Source: Lachnospiraceae bacterium (GTDB lineage: Bacteria; Bacillota; Clostridia; Lachnospirales; Lachnospiraceae). From it: a DNA stretch of 33,347 nt. Positions 18,335 through 26,632 of the stretch are shown here, one piece after another. Where the stretch lies: assembly GCA_017634975.1 (NCBI GenBank), contig JAGBMJ010000009.1:1-33347 (forward strand), in the 5' to 3' direction. Numbering within the stretch: position 1 is the first letter of the stretch; each line of letters starts with the position of its first letter. A model generated the notes under the pieces. The model did no database searches and was not told the DNA's origin. It worked only from the letters and a program-made list of their open reading frames with translations. The translations under genes were made by a program, and so were the position numbers.

Positions 18335-18751
18335 TCACTCCCTGAGCGCATTTTTTTCGCTTTGATCGATCTTATCAAGGACATCACTTTGTTCCGGTAT
18401 CTCCCGGCGGATCTCGGATATACGGGCTTCGAATGCTTCTGCCGTATCCGTATTTCCGGCCTTTTCAAACACCGCTTTCATAAAGAGAAGGTCTGCATAT
18501 TCCCCAAACCGGCGATAATCCTTATTATCTTCCGTAACCTGCGCCCCGACACGGTTCGAACATCCGACCTCCCCTGCCATGATGCCATAGTTTTCCCGAT
18601 CCAGATAACCTGTATAATCCGGCCGGCTATCATCCACATACTCTTCATACAGCTCGCTCAGCATTTCGGGTATCATAGTAACCAGCCAGATCCCCAGGAT
18701 GATATTGATAACTACGGATATGCCGAAGATCTTACTTTTCAAATTTTTCAT
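18335..18751 (-). CDS. Small single-pass membrane protein, first copy of the pair
   Basis: 138 residues from the ATG at 18751 (ribosome site GAGGAGG, about 12 nt upstream); the longer frame to 18829 is out-of-frame overlap with the previous gene. One membrane helix near residues 9-27 (FGISVVINIILGIWLVTMI), then an acidic helical tail. Paralog of the protein at 16951-17379. Overlaps the preceding gene by 20 bp and ends 6 bp before the next. Confidence 0.72.
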   Translation of the reverse strand: MKNLKSKIFGISVVINIILGIWLVTMIPEMLSELYEEYVDDSRPDYTGYLDRENYGIMAGEVGCSNRVGAQVTEDNKDYRRFGEYADLLFMKAVFEKAGNTDTAEAFEARISEIRREIPEQSDVLDKIDQSEKNALRE

Positions 18752-19490
18752 ATCTCTGCAATACCTCCTCCAAGTAAGCTTTCTGACGGATCTCTGACGC
18801 GGCAAAGTATTCCTCCCGCCCGGCCTCATCCATTCCCAGATATATCTCCAGGATGATATCCGCCTGATCTTTCATATCATAGAAGTAATCCCTGTAGGGA
18901 TCTGCATCTATCTTCGAAATATTATTTTCAAATTCATGGTAAAAATCCCATATCACACGCCGGCAATCCTGCGCATCATCTGAGGTACTGTCATACTTTC
19001 TGGCTTCCGGGCCAAACATGGTATTCGCTTCGACAGTAGAAACCAGGCCGGAATATTTCGAGGCGATCTCCCAAAACAGTCTCAGATCATCATAGGGTGC
19101 TTCCCATTCCGCAATATTATGGTAGGCTTTAAATGCCACAAACCCGGTATAATCCCCCGCATCCAGATAATCCTGTATCGCAGCCCGATACTCCTCCGCC
19201 TGCTTCACCGATTCCCGGCGCACTGCATTCTCACGAAAAAGAAACGCATTCTCTTTCACATAGAACACCCCGATATTGGCGAACAAAAGCAGGATCAATA
19301 CCGCGGCGCTGATCACCACGGACATATTCTCGGCTATGATTTCCTTAACTTTTTTCTTTGTCTTTGCACTGTCCTCTTTGTAATAGGACATATCCGCCCG
19401 ATGACCGGCGGTTTCGGTAAGTACCCTGCCGCAATACGGACAGACTTTATCCGTCAATCCGATCTCGCCGCCACAACTGATACACTTCAT
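18732..19490 (-). CDS. Zinc-ribbon membrane protein, first gene of the five-gene operon
   Basis: 252 residues. A single N-terminal zinc ribbon (C3-x2-C6...C17-x2-C20), a basic linker (KTKKKVKEII), a membrane helix near 58-80 (VVISAAVLILLLFANIGVFYV) and a long helical C-terminal domain presumed to be outside the membrane. Paralog of the protein at 17372-18328, with one ribbon instead of two. Strong ribosome site AAAGGAG, 9-10 nt upstream. It opens a tightly packed run ribbon/small/ribbon/small/soluble, so the unit seems to have arisen by duplication of a two-gene module. Confidence 0.78.
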   Translation of the reverse strand: MKCISCGGEIGLTDKVCPYCGRVLTETAGHRADMSYYKEDSAKTKKKVKEIIAENMSVVISAAVLILLLFANIGVFYVKENAFLFRENAVRRESVKQAEEYRAAIQDYLDAGDYTGFVAFKAYHNIAEWEAPYDDLRLFWEIASKYSGLVSTVEANTMFGPEARKYDSTSDDAQDCRRVIWDFYHEFENNISKIDADPYRDYFYDMKDQADIILEIYLGMDEAGREEYFAASEIRQKAYLEEVLQRYEKFEK

Positions 19491-19682
19491 GATCCCGAAA
19501 ATCTCCTTTCCACGCGGTTTCTCTTAGCCGGGATTCACAGCCTTTCGTGCTGTATATCCTCCCCAATGGCTGCCAACAGCAGCACAAACGTTTCTATTTT
19601 AACACAGATTTTTCAGTGATATGATATTTTTGATATTCAGAATTCTGAAAAATAGCAACTTACTATCATTTTTTTCACTACG
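19491..19682. promoter_or_regulatory. Upstream region of the zinc-ribbon operon with a 14-bp palindrome
   Basis: 192 bp without a gene. On the minus strand a TAAAAT -10-like hexamer lies near 19600 without a clear -35. A perfect palindrome TTCAGAATTCTGAA lies at 19636-19649, followed by a similar half-site (TTTTTCAGTGA), suitable for a dimeric regulator. The role is not shown. Confidence 0.4.
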
Positions 19683-20351
19683 TTACGCATAGTGATTTTC
19701 GTCCCCGTGGTTTTCGGCAAATGAAAGGACCGCAGACAGGTCCTGCAGCACCCTGTCGCAGTACTGCAGATCTTCCTCCGTCGGCTGTGTAAGATCCGGG
19801 ATCATGATTGTAAAACAGCCTGCTGCCTTAGCGCTTCGAATCCCGTTGGGAGAATCCTCGATCGCGACTGCCTCTTCAGGAGCACAATCCGCGATCCGCT
19901 GCGCTTCCAGATAGACATCCGGATACGGCTTTCCACGGGCGATCGTTTTGGTCGAGATCACACGTGCCGGGTCAAGGTCCAGCCCTGCATCTTTCCGGTA
20001 CCGTTCCACACGGGACAGTGGAGAAGCGGTCACGATAAAATAACGAATGTTCTTCTCTGCCATTTCCCGCAGCAGTTCCACCGCCCCTGCTTTTGCCTGT
20101 ATCTTATGATCCTCACGATACGCTTCCATCAGTTGCTTTCTGGTCTCACGCACGGTGTCGTAGATATCACTTCCGTAGCGCTTTGCAAACCAGGCTCTCG
20201 ATAACGATGCGTCCAGGCTGCGCAATGCTAGTGCCTCTTTCTCCCGCATCTCATAACCGCACTTTTCGATCGCTTCCATCCAGAAACGCCGGTACAACGG
20301 TTCCGTATCCAGCAATACGCCATCCAGATCAAAAAATAATGTTTTACTCAC
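19683..20351 (-). CDS. HAD superfamily hydrolase, beta-phosphoglucomutase-like
   Basis: 222 residues. Motif I FDLDGVLLDTE (nucleophile Asp and acid/base Asp), a helical cap domain (about 15-80), motif II in FIVTASP, the lysine in ARGKPYPDVYLEA (motif III) and motif IV AIEDSPNGIRSAKAAG. Acts on a small phosphate ester, a sugar phosphate by family analogy. The last ten residues (ENHGDENHYA) are coded by a partial interspersed repeat and do not look like the native C-terminus. It lies 29 bp behind the XRE-AbrB gene in the same run as the acyltransferase. Confidence 0.9.
   Translation of the reverse strand: MSKTLFFDLDGVLLDTEPLYRRFWMEAIEKCGYEMREKEALALRSLDASLSRAWFAKRYGSDIYDTVRETRKQLMEAYREDHKIQAKAGAVELLREMAEKNIRYFIVTASPLSRVERYRKDAGLDLDPARVISTKTIARGKPYPDVYLEAQRIADCAPEEAVAIEDSPNGIRSAKAAGCFTIMIPDLTQPTEEDLQYCDRVLQDLSAVLSFAENHGDENHYA
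19696..19715. repeat. Partial interspersed repeat at the 3' end of the HAD gene
   Basis: A half unit (TCGTCCCCGTGGTTTTC) that lies inside the coding frame and supplies the C-terminal residues of the HAD protein. Confidence 0.7.
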
Positions 20352-20380
20352 GTCGTCATGTCCTTTTCCAAAATCACCTT

Positions 20381-20806
20381 TTATGTATGTTTTTCCCTGC
20401 GGATCGCATCGGCCATTGTCAGGAAATACTGTGCCTTGATGATCGCCATACCCTGGGTTTCATCACCGAGTACCACCAGCTCATCCCCGGGAGATATGTT
20501 AAACAGTTTTCTGGCTTTTGCCGGTATGACGATCTGTCCTTTATCACCGACCGTCACCATGCCAAATAAATGCTTTCCCTTGGGCGGCAGATCCAGCCCC
20601 AGATTTTGCTCCGGTTCAAAATTGGCCAGGTCATCCAGGGATACTCCGAACGTTTCGGCCAGCAGGCGGCATTTTTCCAGGTCAGGGATCGTCTCGCCGC
20701 TTTCCCATTTCGCAATGGCCTGCCTGGTCACACCAACCTGTTCCGCCAGATCTTCCTGCGTCATCTTTCGCAGTTTCCGCATATGTATCAGATTATCCTT
20801 AAACAT
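20381..20806 (-). CDS. XRE helix-turn-helix plus AbrB/SpoVT domain regulator
   Basis: 141 residues from the ATG at 20806 (ribosome site AGAGGG, 8 nt upstream; the longer frame is overlap with the acyltransferase gene). Residues 4-60 are an XRE/Cro-type HTH (MTQEDLAEQVGVTRQAIAKW, IPDLEKCRLLAETFGVSL). Residues about 80-125 are a swapped-hairpin AbrB domain (GMVTVGDKGQIVIPAKARKL, GDELVVLGDE). This fusion has two DNA-binding modules; in Firmicutes such proteins act as autoregulators of small operons. It overlaps the upstream acyltransferase gene by 8 bp and precedes the HAD gene. Confidence 0.88.
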   Translation of the reverse strand: MFKDNLIHMRKLRKMTQEDLAEQVGVTRQAIAKWESGETIPDLEKCRLLAETFGVSLDDLANFEPEQNLGLDLPPKGKHLFGMVTVGDKGQIVIPAKARKLFNISPGDELVVLGDETQGMAIIKAQYFLTMADAIRREKHT

Positions 20807-21890
20807 CTTTTTTCCCTCTCTTCCCAATCCCCAATACCAGCCAGCGATAGACCGGGATCCGCGAGATGACCGCATACAGGCCAAACCCGAACGCAAATCC
20901 GGCCAGCAGGCTGAACAGATAGCAGAGCGGAACCGGTACAAGTTTCGGCTTTGCGATAAACAATGCCACCGACGAGATTCCCAGATAATGAAACACGTAC
21001 AATCCGAAACTGTTCCTGCTCATCCATCCGGTAAAAGCATTGCTGAAATCACCGAATCGCGCCATCCCTGCAAGCACTGCCAGGGAACCGAAATAGGCAC
21101 AGGCCGCATACAGGGCGCCCCGGTTGATCGGCCGATCTGCGTAGTTTCCGCCAAAATATCGTACGGTAAATACGATGCATAATACCAGCGCTATAAAGAT
21201 CAGTGCTGCCGCATATTTTTTCAGCCGCTCCATCACCTCTTCGCGGGAAAATACATAGTATCCCAAAAAGAAGAATACCAGATACAAGCCGCAGCGATAG
21301 ACGGAGACGATCGGCATATTGAAAAGCTGTCCCGCGCCCCACACCGGAAAGAAAAACAAAGCAATCAGCCACAGCGGCGTTTTGGCGCCAAGCTTTTGCA
21401 GCCTTCCTTTTTCGATCCTGCGGATCAGCAGAAGCAAAACGCTGTAGAACCATAACAGATGGCAAAACCACAGCACACCGCTTCCCGATGCCACCATGAT
21501 AAAAAAGATCGCAATCTGCGGTACTCCTGCTTCCTTTAGTCCCGCAAATCCGTTGCCAAGAGATATGCTGATATATCCCTGCAGAAACTGAAAAGCGAAC
21601 AACCCCAGTGTGGACGGCACCAACAGTTTCAAGGTCCTGCTTTTGAGATAGTCCTTTCCGCTGTGTCTTTCCAGATACAGCGATGAACTGATCCCCGCAA
21701 CCAGAAACAGCACCGGCATAAACCAGGGATACACCAGATACTGGAATGCATCGTAATACTGTACCTCCAGATCCGAGATCTTCCCAAGGCCGCCCAGGAT
21801 CCCTTCGCCGTTATACATATACAGCACATGGTAGATCACAACGATCACGATGGTCATCCAGCGAATGTTGTCCAAGTAATATTTTCTCAT
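20799..21890 (-). CDS. Acyltransferase family 3 membrane protein
   Basis: 363 residues from the ATG at 21890; an ATG two codons upstream (21896) shares the same ribosome site (AAAGGTGG). Ten or so membrane helices and the N-terminal signature YYLDNIRWMTIVIVVIYHV with the catalytic-type histidine identify the acyltransferase-3 family, which moves acetyl or other acyl groups onto glycans, lipids or peptides at the membrane. The substrate is unknown; a surface-modification role is inferred. First gene of a three-gene run with XRE-AbrB and HAD proteins. Confidence 0.9.
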   Translation of the reverse strand: MRKYYLDNIRWMTIVIVVIYHVLYMYNGEGILGGLGKISDLEVQYYDAFQYLVYPWFMPVLFLVAGISSSLYLERHSGKDYLKSRTLKLLVPSTLGLFAFQFLQGYISISLGNGFAGLKEAGVPQIAIFFIMVASGSGVLWFCHLLWFYSVLLLLIRRIEKGRLQKLGAKTPLWLIALFFFPVWGAGQLFNMPIVSVYRCGLYLVFFFLGYYVFSREEVMERLKKYAAALIFIALVLCIVFTVRYFGGNYADRPINRGALYAACAYFGSLAVLAGMARFGDFSNAFTGWMSRNSFGLYVFHYLGISSVALFIAKPKLVPVPLCYLFSLLAGFAFGFGLYAVISRIPVYRWLVLGIGKRGKKDV

Positions 21891-22029
21891 AATCATCCCA
21901 CCTTTGCAATTATTTTTAACATTATTATAATTGCCTGGCAGGACGCAGTCCACCAACGGATCCGCACATTTTCGGACAGATTTTGTTATCTTTTGTTGCA
22001 TAATAGATTTCCACTTGCGGAACCCTCGC

Positions 22030-22060
22030 AAAAACCACGAGGTCCGTCCCCGTGGTTTTT
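22030..22060. repeat. Interspersed repeat unit acting as terminator-like hairpin after trpF
   Basis: AAAACCACG and CGTGGTTTT arms around the GTCCGTCC core; on the minus strand the stem is followed by T residues right at the trpF stop codon, and the repeat overlaps the last codons of trpF by 2 bp. Confidence 0.85.
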
Positions 22061-22664
22061 ATGAGCGGATTACATTTACGAATTCTGTCATTTTATTTTT
22101 ATCTTTTCGTCCGTCTGTTTCCAGACAGGAACTTGCGTCTACGGCATAAGGATGCAGTTTTCGGATCGCCTCTTTTACATTTTGTGTCGTCAATCCTCCG
22201 GCCAGAAAATATGGTCTGTTGATGCCTTCGATCAGGGAGTGGTCAAAGGTTTTTCCCGTGCCGGTGCCGGAATCCAGCAGCACGTAATCGGCTGTGCTTT
22301 TATTCGCCATCTGAACATCTTCGGCAGAAGTGATCTTGAATGCTTTGATGATGGGCTTTTTCGTATGCTGCCGCAGCGTCTTGATATACAGCGCATCCTC
22401 CTGCCCATGCAACTGGATGACATCCAGGCTTTCTTCGTAATACTCCATGATGCCTTCGATCGGCTCATTTACGAATACACCGACTTTCTTTACGGCACTT
22501 CCTGCCAGATAACTCTCCAACTCGCAAAATGTACCCAAAGGAATGGTACGCCGGAAACCTTCCGATAAAATAAATCCGACATAATCCACGCCCAGTTCCA
22601 TTGCCGTGATCACATCCGGCGGATTCATCATCCCGCATAATTTGATCTTTGTTCTCTCTTCCAT
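22059..22664 (-). CDS. trpF: Phosphoribosylanthranilate isomerase
   Basis: 201 residues, full length. Converts N-(5-phosphoribosyl)anthranilate to CdRP, the third step of tryptophan synthesis, in the cytosol. The TIM-barrel signatures are present: IKLCGMMNPPDV with the catalytic cysteine, GFILSEGFRRTI, VGVFVNE, DVIQLHGQED, LLDSGTGTGKTFDH with the catalytic aspartate, PYFLAGGLTTQNV and the phosphate-binding DASSCLETDGRKD. No other trp gene is in the window; it follows a lipoprotein gene by 18 bp. An orphan trpF on a secondary replicon may complement a trp operon elsewhere or be a duplicate. Confidence 0.93.
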   Translation of the reverse strand: MEERTKIKLCGMMNPPDVITAMELGVDYVGFILSEGFRRTIPLGTFCELESYLAGSAVKKVGVFVNEPIEGIMEYYEESLDVIQLHGQEDALYIKTLRQHTKKPIIKAFKITSAEDVQMANKSTADYVLLDSGTGTGKTFDHSLIEGINRPYFLAGGLTTQNVKEAIRKLHPYAVDASSCLETDGRKDKNKMTEFVNVIRS

Positions 22665-22682
22665 TACTTTTATTTCCGATCC

Positions 22683-23081
22683 TTACTGTTGTTTTTGTCT
22701 TGAAAAATACATTTTTGAATAACTGTCGCCTTCTCCGACTTCATAGGTCATCGTGTTGTGATCCACCGTAACCGTAGCAAATACATATCCGCCGGGCATC
22801 TGAAGATCGTAAGTATTATTTCCGAGTTCTTTCACATCAAATTCTATCGTGATCGGTTTCCCTATCAAGGCAACATCACAGGTATATACCGCCTTATCTC
22901 CGCTGATCTCATAGGATTCTGCTATGCCCTCATCCGCCAGATCCTTAGCATTCATTTTCGTTCCGTCGGAAAGCACTTCCTTCGTCAATACCCATTTTCC
23001 TTCAATCCCCTGCTCCCCGCATCCGGTCAGCATCAAAAAAGCCACAAAAATAACCACTAACAAATTAGTTTTTCTTTTCAT
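22683..23081 (-). CDS. Small lipoprotein of unknown function
   Basis: 132 residues with a lipoprotein signal: basic start MKRKTN, hydrophobic core LLVVIFVAFLM and lipobox LTGC with the lipidated C21. The mature part is a small beta-rich domain (GKWVLTKEVLSDG, YEISGDKAVYTCDV, TYEVGEGDSYSKMYFSRQ), like the short lipocalin-like domains common in Firmicute lipoproteins. Exported and anchored to the outer face of the membrane. Precedes trpF by 18 bp; no functional link is evident. Confidence 0.82.
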   Translation of the reverse strand: MKRKTNLLVVIFVAFLMLTGCGEQGIEGKWVLTKEVLSDGTKMNAKDLADEGIAESYEISGDKAVYTCDVALIGKPITIEFDVKELGNNTYDLQMPGGYVFATVTVDHNTMTYEVGEGDSYSKMYFSRQKQQ

Positions 23082-23302
23082 TGTTTTATCCTTCCTGTTA
23101 TACTGTTTTTGCTTCTTCCAAAAAATCGTTTATGTATTTCTCCAATACCCCCGGGGAATATCTATTTTATTTTGATGCTTTTCCTACTTATCTCCGAACG
23201 CATTTACAAATGCCTCGTAATTACTTTCATCTCCGGGTGAGCAGTAGACAGCAAATCTATACTAAACAATAGAGATTTAAATCACATACTCATTCGCTCT
23301 TT
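23082..23302. other. Intergenic region between Rep and lipoprotein genes, possible gene remnant
   Basis: 221 bp without an intact gene. On the minus strand a short open stretch ending in a stop near 23190 would read YCSPGDESNYEAFVNAFGDK, which has protein-like composition but no start or ribosome site, so it may be the end of a decayed gene. A GC-rich palindrome CCCCGGGG lies at about 23150-23157. Confidence 0.3.
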
Positions 23303-24508
23303 TCAGTACTTCGCAAAGAATTCCGAATATTCCTCATCTGTATGCTGCATCATTTTATCATAAGTACCATTTTTCTTTTTCGTGTTCTGATATTTGTCAC
23401 GAATAGCAGTAAGCAAAAATCCGGTCAGGTTGTGGATCTCTCCTGCTTCTTTGGCAATACGGTACGCATCTTTGGCTTTTTCCAGATCCCCGTCTGTTGC
23501 AAGAACGATCTGACGCAGATCTTTTGTGGGCAGTTTTTCATCAATCATATCTCGCAGTTCATCGATCATATCATCCATATTCTGTTCTGAAATCTTTATT
23601 TCTCTTTCTTCCGTTTTAACTTTTTTACAGTTCTTTTCGTTGGTATAGATGTAAAAATCCACCGCTGTCGTCTTTCCGCCTCTTCCGGATCGCACCAGAT
23701 GGTATTCAAAACGAATAGATGCTTTCTCATCCAACTCTTTTTTTGCCACATCCAGTACGTTTCTGCGGAAATTGGAAAACTCCTTCATGGAACTCTGATC
23801 AAAATCCTCTACATCCCTGTATGTTTTATTCCTCTTCTGCAACACTTCCAGCACCTTGTTGGAAGATCCGTCAATAATCCCAAGCATTAGTTTCAGATGT
23901 GTAAAGTCATACTGGATATAATATGGTTTGCCGGCATTATCGACTTCATTCTGCCGCATCAGCCATTCCTGAATGGACACATTCTGCCGAAAGATCTCCA
24001 AAAGACGATAGGAATATATGGAGCTCATGGACATCATTTCATTGGCATCCAGACAGGTATAGTTGTTTTTCATATCGATGATATAATCCTTCATGGACGG
24101 ATTAAAGGTTACACTTAAAACGCCTTTCCTGAAATCCGCATCCATGATCAGGTTATGTGCAGAAAAACTCTTATCCTTTTTATTTTCCATGACCACCATA
24201 AAGCCCATCAGTGTTCCATTATGTGTTTTCTTGTCATTCTGTTTTCCATAACAGGCCTTCTTAATGGATTCATAAAAAGATCCGGAATTTTTGTCCCGGT
24301 CAAAGATCTTATGCAATTCATCTCCAGTAATCCTTGCAGACAGCTTTCCGTCTTCTTCCCAGCCGGCACGCATAGTGGAGATCAAAAGCAGTTTATTCGT
24401 CATCAAAGTCGGAGTAGACAGACTTAGGATCAGTTCATTAGATTTTTTATAAATATTACTCCCGATATAAGTGGATGCCGGTAGTGTCTCTGCTGTTCTT
24501 TGTTTCAT
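23303..24508 (-). CDS. Replication initiator protein, Rep_3 family (RepB/RepA type)
   Basis: 401 residues. The N-terminal half has the features of Rep_3 initiators: KKSNELILSLSTPTLMTNKL, then SIYSYRLLEIFRQN, characteristic of the first winged helix, and QYDFTHLKLMLGI with KEFSNFRRNVLDVAKKELDE, which matches the second winged helix and its DNA-contact region. These proteins bind iterons and open the origin of theta-replicating plasmids and chromids. The C-terminal 100 residues are a polar tail found in larger relatives. The promoter side faces a long iteron array, as expected. Upstream is GAGGGACGGATT before the ATG at 24508. Confidence 0.88.
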   Translation of the reverse strand: MKQRTAETLPASTYIGSNIYKKSNELILSLSTPTLMTNKLLLISTMRAGWEEDGKLSARITGDELHKIFDRDKNSGSFYESIKKACYGKQNDKKTHNGTLMGFMVVMENKKDKSFSAHNLIMDADFRKGVLSVTFNPSMKDYIIDMKNNYTCLDANEMMSMSSIYSYRLLEIFRQNVSIQEWLMRQNEVDNAGKPYYIQYDFTHLKLMLGIIDGSSNKVLEVLQKRNKTYRDVEDFDQSSMKEFSNFRRNVLDVAKKELDEKASIRFEYHLVRSGRGGKTTAVDFYIYTNEKNCKKVKTEEREIKISEQNMDDMIDELRDMIDEKLPTKDLRQIVLATDGDLEKAKDAYRIAKEAGEIHNLTGFLLTAIRDKYQNTKKKNGTYDKMMQHTDEEYSEFFAKY

Positions 24509-24529
24509 AATCCGTCCCTCTTTTTATTC

Positions 24530-24675
24530 CCGTTTACCGCCAAACTTCCCGTCTGCTCTGCCGTTTACCGCCGAACTTCCCATCTGCTCTGCCGTTTGCG
24601 GTGAAAGTTTTAAAAAAATAATATATAATGGTGCCGTTTTTCGCCATTCTTCTGCCGTTTTCCGCCAAACTTGCT
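24530..24675. repeat. Rep-proximal iterons (31-bp unit)
   Basis: Two adjacent 31-bp direct repeats, 24530-24560 and 24561-24591, differ at two positions (pattern CCGTTTACCGCCRAACTT then CCRTCTGCTCTG). A degenerate third start lies at 24592 and a further isolated half unit at about 24655-24672. They sit just before the Rep start codon (24508), with an AT-rich stretch (24609-24630) between units, so they are well placed for both origin binding and autoregulation of Rep. Confidence 0.85.
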
Positions 24676-24778
24676 CGTTAAGAGTATCATGCTTTTCCTA
24701 AAATAGCAAGCATAATTTATGCAAAACATTGTATTAGAATCTGCTGAAAACTACCATATTTTGTGGTTTTTTCCTCTT

Positions 24779-25270
24779 TTTTACAGAACTATACATTTGC
24801 CGTTATTTTACATAACCTCACATAAATCTACCGTTTTTTATCAGAACCTCTACCAATTTTATCTGATATTTTACAGAACTTTTCAATTATTTTTCCGAAA
24901 TTTATCAGAACTTCTTTCTATTGCATCTGTCTCTTTCTTCCGGAATTTTACAGAACTTCCATTTTGGCTTCCGTTTTGACTATTCTGTTTTTTACAGGGC
25001 TTTTATGTATTCTCCGCTAAATTACAGAACTTCAAGATTTCCTGCCGTATTTTATCAGAACTTCCAAATCGCCTTACCCTATTTTAGCAGTACTTCCGCC
25101 GGTCTTTTCCGTTCTGTTTCCGAAATACAACAGAACTTTACTACGAAAAATCTTCCGTCTTTTATAAGGACTTCTGCCGGAAAAATAGCATTCTTACCCC
25201 GTCTTTTTATCATACTTCTGCCATATTATTTCATAACTTTACAGCAAAAAGCCTTATTTTACAGGGGTTA
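24779..25270. repeat. Distal iteron array of a replication origin
   Basis: About 15 copies of a degenerate unit with core TTTTAYCAGAACTTC, often preceded by CCGT, at near 24781, 24807, 24838, 24871, 24902, 24948, 24991, 25022, 25052, 25083, 25127, 25161, 25206, 25229 and 25256. Many adjacent copies are 30-33 bp apart, three helical turns and the same as the Rep-proximal unit; others are 43-46 bp apart. The region is AT-rich and non-coding; apparent rightward frames here are by-products of the repeat. It is the probable origin bound by the Rep protein. Confidence 0.82.
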
Positions 25271-25355
25271 CTGTGATTTTAAGAAAAAGAAAAGAAAATA
25301 CTGTTGTTTATTAAATCAAAAAAGAACAACAACATTTTATGTATTTCGCAAATTA

Positions 25356-26555
25356 TTACTTGTTGATCAACAGTTGTATCCTGTTATAATAGTTTAGTTT
25401 TGCTCCGCTCATGTCCGTCTCAACCACGGCTATGGAAGTCTCCGGATATTGGCGCTTCAAATACGGATACAGTCCTCTGCCCTCACAGACGTTTGGCATG
25501 CATCCGAAGGGAGCGATACAAAGGATCTTATTCACGCCGTTATGAATATAATCGACCACCTCTGCGCCAAGAAGCCAACCGTCTCCGATCAGAAAATTGT
25601 GGGAAATCTGTTTCCGGGAATTTTTGTCCATGACTTCATATGCACTGAGCGTCTTGAATCCATGACGAACCATTGCGCTTCTCATAGCCTCCTGCGTATG
25701 AACCAAAATCTTTTTGACGATCTCAAAGCCGGCTCTTTCAATATTAAATCTATCCGGCTTATGAGAATCAACGTAATAAAGTGCATACCAGGAAGCACCG
25801 TTCACAAAGGCTTCACATCCATGCTCTTCCAGATACCGTATGACATTCCAATTTCCGAGTGCGCAATACTTGACATAGAATTCAGCCACAATCCCTACGA
25901 CCTTGCGTTCCTTGCCGTCTCTTTCGATCTTCTCATAGGACTCGGCGATCCGTTCAAAATTCTTTTTCATCTTGCCAAGCGTGAGATTCTTACCGAACCG
26001 CAGATCCAGTGAAAGTTCCTTCACCCATTTTTGATATAACGCATCCGTCTCGCCCTTGTTCACTTCATAAGGACGGACCTGATTCGAAAGCATCATAAGG
26101 ATATCGCCGTAAAAAAGACCGAACAGGCCCCGGATCACGGTATCAAAATTGATCTTGAGGGAGATCTCATCCTCGACATGCCGGACATTAATGGTCAGAA
26201 CCCTTACATCATCAAATCCCGCTCTCATAAGGGATCGTCTCATTAATCCTATGTAACACGCTCCCCTGCATGCATCACCTGCCGTAGGAATCAGGACAAA
26301 AGTTTTTCCGGGATCATACTTTTTCGTCTTAAGTGCCCTGACCACCTGACCTGTCATCAGAATGAAAGGAAAGCAGATATCGTGATTTGCATACTTCATA
26401 CCTTCCGATTTGATCTCAAACTCATCAGTCTCATTCAAAAGCACAACACAATATCCCTTGCTCCAAAACATGTATTTCAGCAAGGGATAATGGGCATCCA
26501 TCATCGCCGGTATCAGTATGGTGTTTTCTTCTTTTTCCTTTTTGATCTTATACAT
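25356..26555 (-). CDS. 2-hydroxyacyl-CoA dehydratase-related protein (COG3581-like)
   Basis: 399 residues, soluble. Cysteine motifs HDICFPF, GDACRGACYIGL and APFGCMPNVC resemble those of the dehydratase-like module found in large BadF/HgdC-type activase fusion proteins, where they hold a 4Fe-4S cluster. Here the module stands alone with no activator ATPase beside it. The reaction is unknown for this branch; electron transfer or radical-type activation is family inference. It starts at 26555, 77 bp downstream of the broken peptidase gene, and ends about 85 bp from the iteron array. Apparently complete, since it begins TILIPAMMDAHYPLL and ends in a regular fold. Confidence 0.72.
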   Translation of the reverse strand: MYKIKKEKEENTILIPAMMDAHYPLLKYMFWSKGYCVVLLNETDEFEIKSEGMKYANHDICFPFILMTGQVVRALKTKKYDPGKTFVLIPTAGDACRGACYIGLMRRSLMRAGFDDVRVLTINVRHVEDEISLKINFDTVIRGLFGLFYGDILMMLSNQVRPYEVNKGETDALYQKWVKELSLDLRFGKNLTLGKMKKNFERIAESYEKIERDGKERKVVGIVAEFYVKYCALGNWNVIRYLEEHGCEAFVNGASWYALYYVDSHKPDRFNIERAGFEIVKKILVHTQEAMRSAMVRHGFKTLSAYEVMDKNSRKQISHNFLIGDGWLLGAEVVDYIHNGVNKILCIAPFGCMPNVCEGRGLYPYLKRQYPETSIAVVETDMSGAKLNYYNRIQLLINK

Positions 26556-26632
26556 AAATTATGGGCTATGTTCTTCTCTGATAACCTGATCCCAACCCGT
26601 GGTTCATACTTATGGCAGAACTTTTTACAGCT

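Noticed and set aside
24719-25397. Rightward frames rich in FYRT/FYQN motifs
   Set aside because: The protein repetition comes from the iteron repeats (CAGAACTT cores); no ribosome site or protein-like composition.
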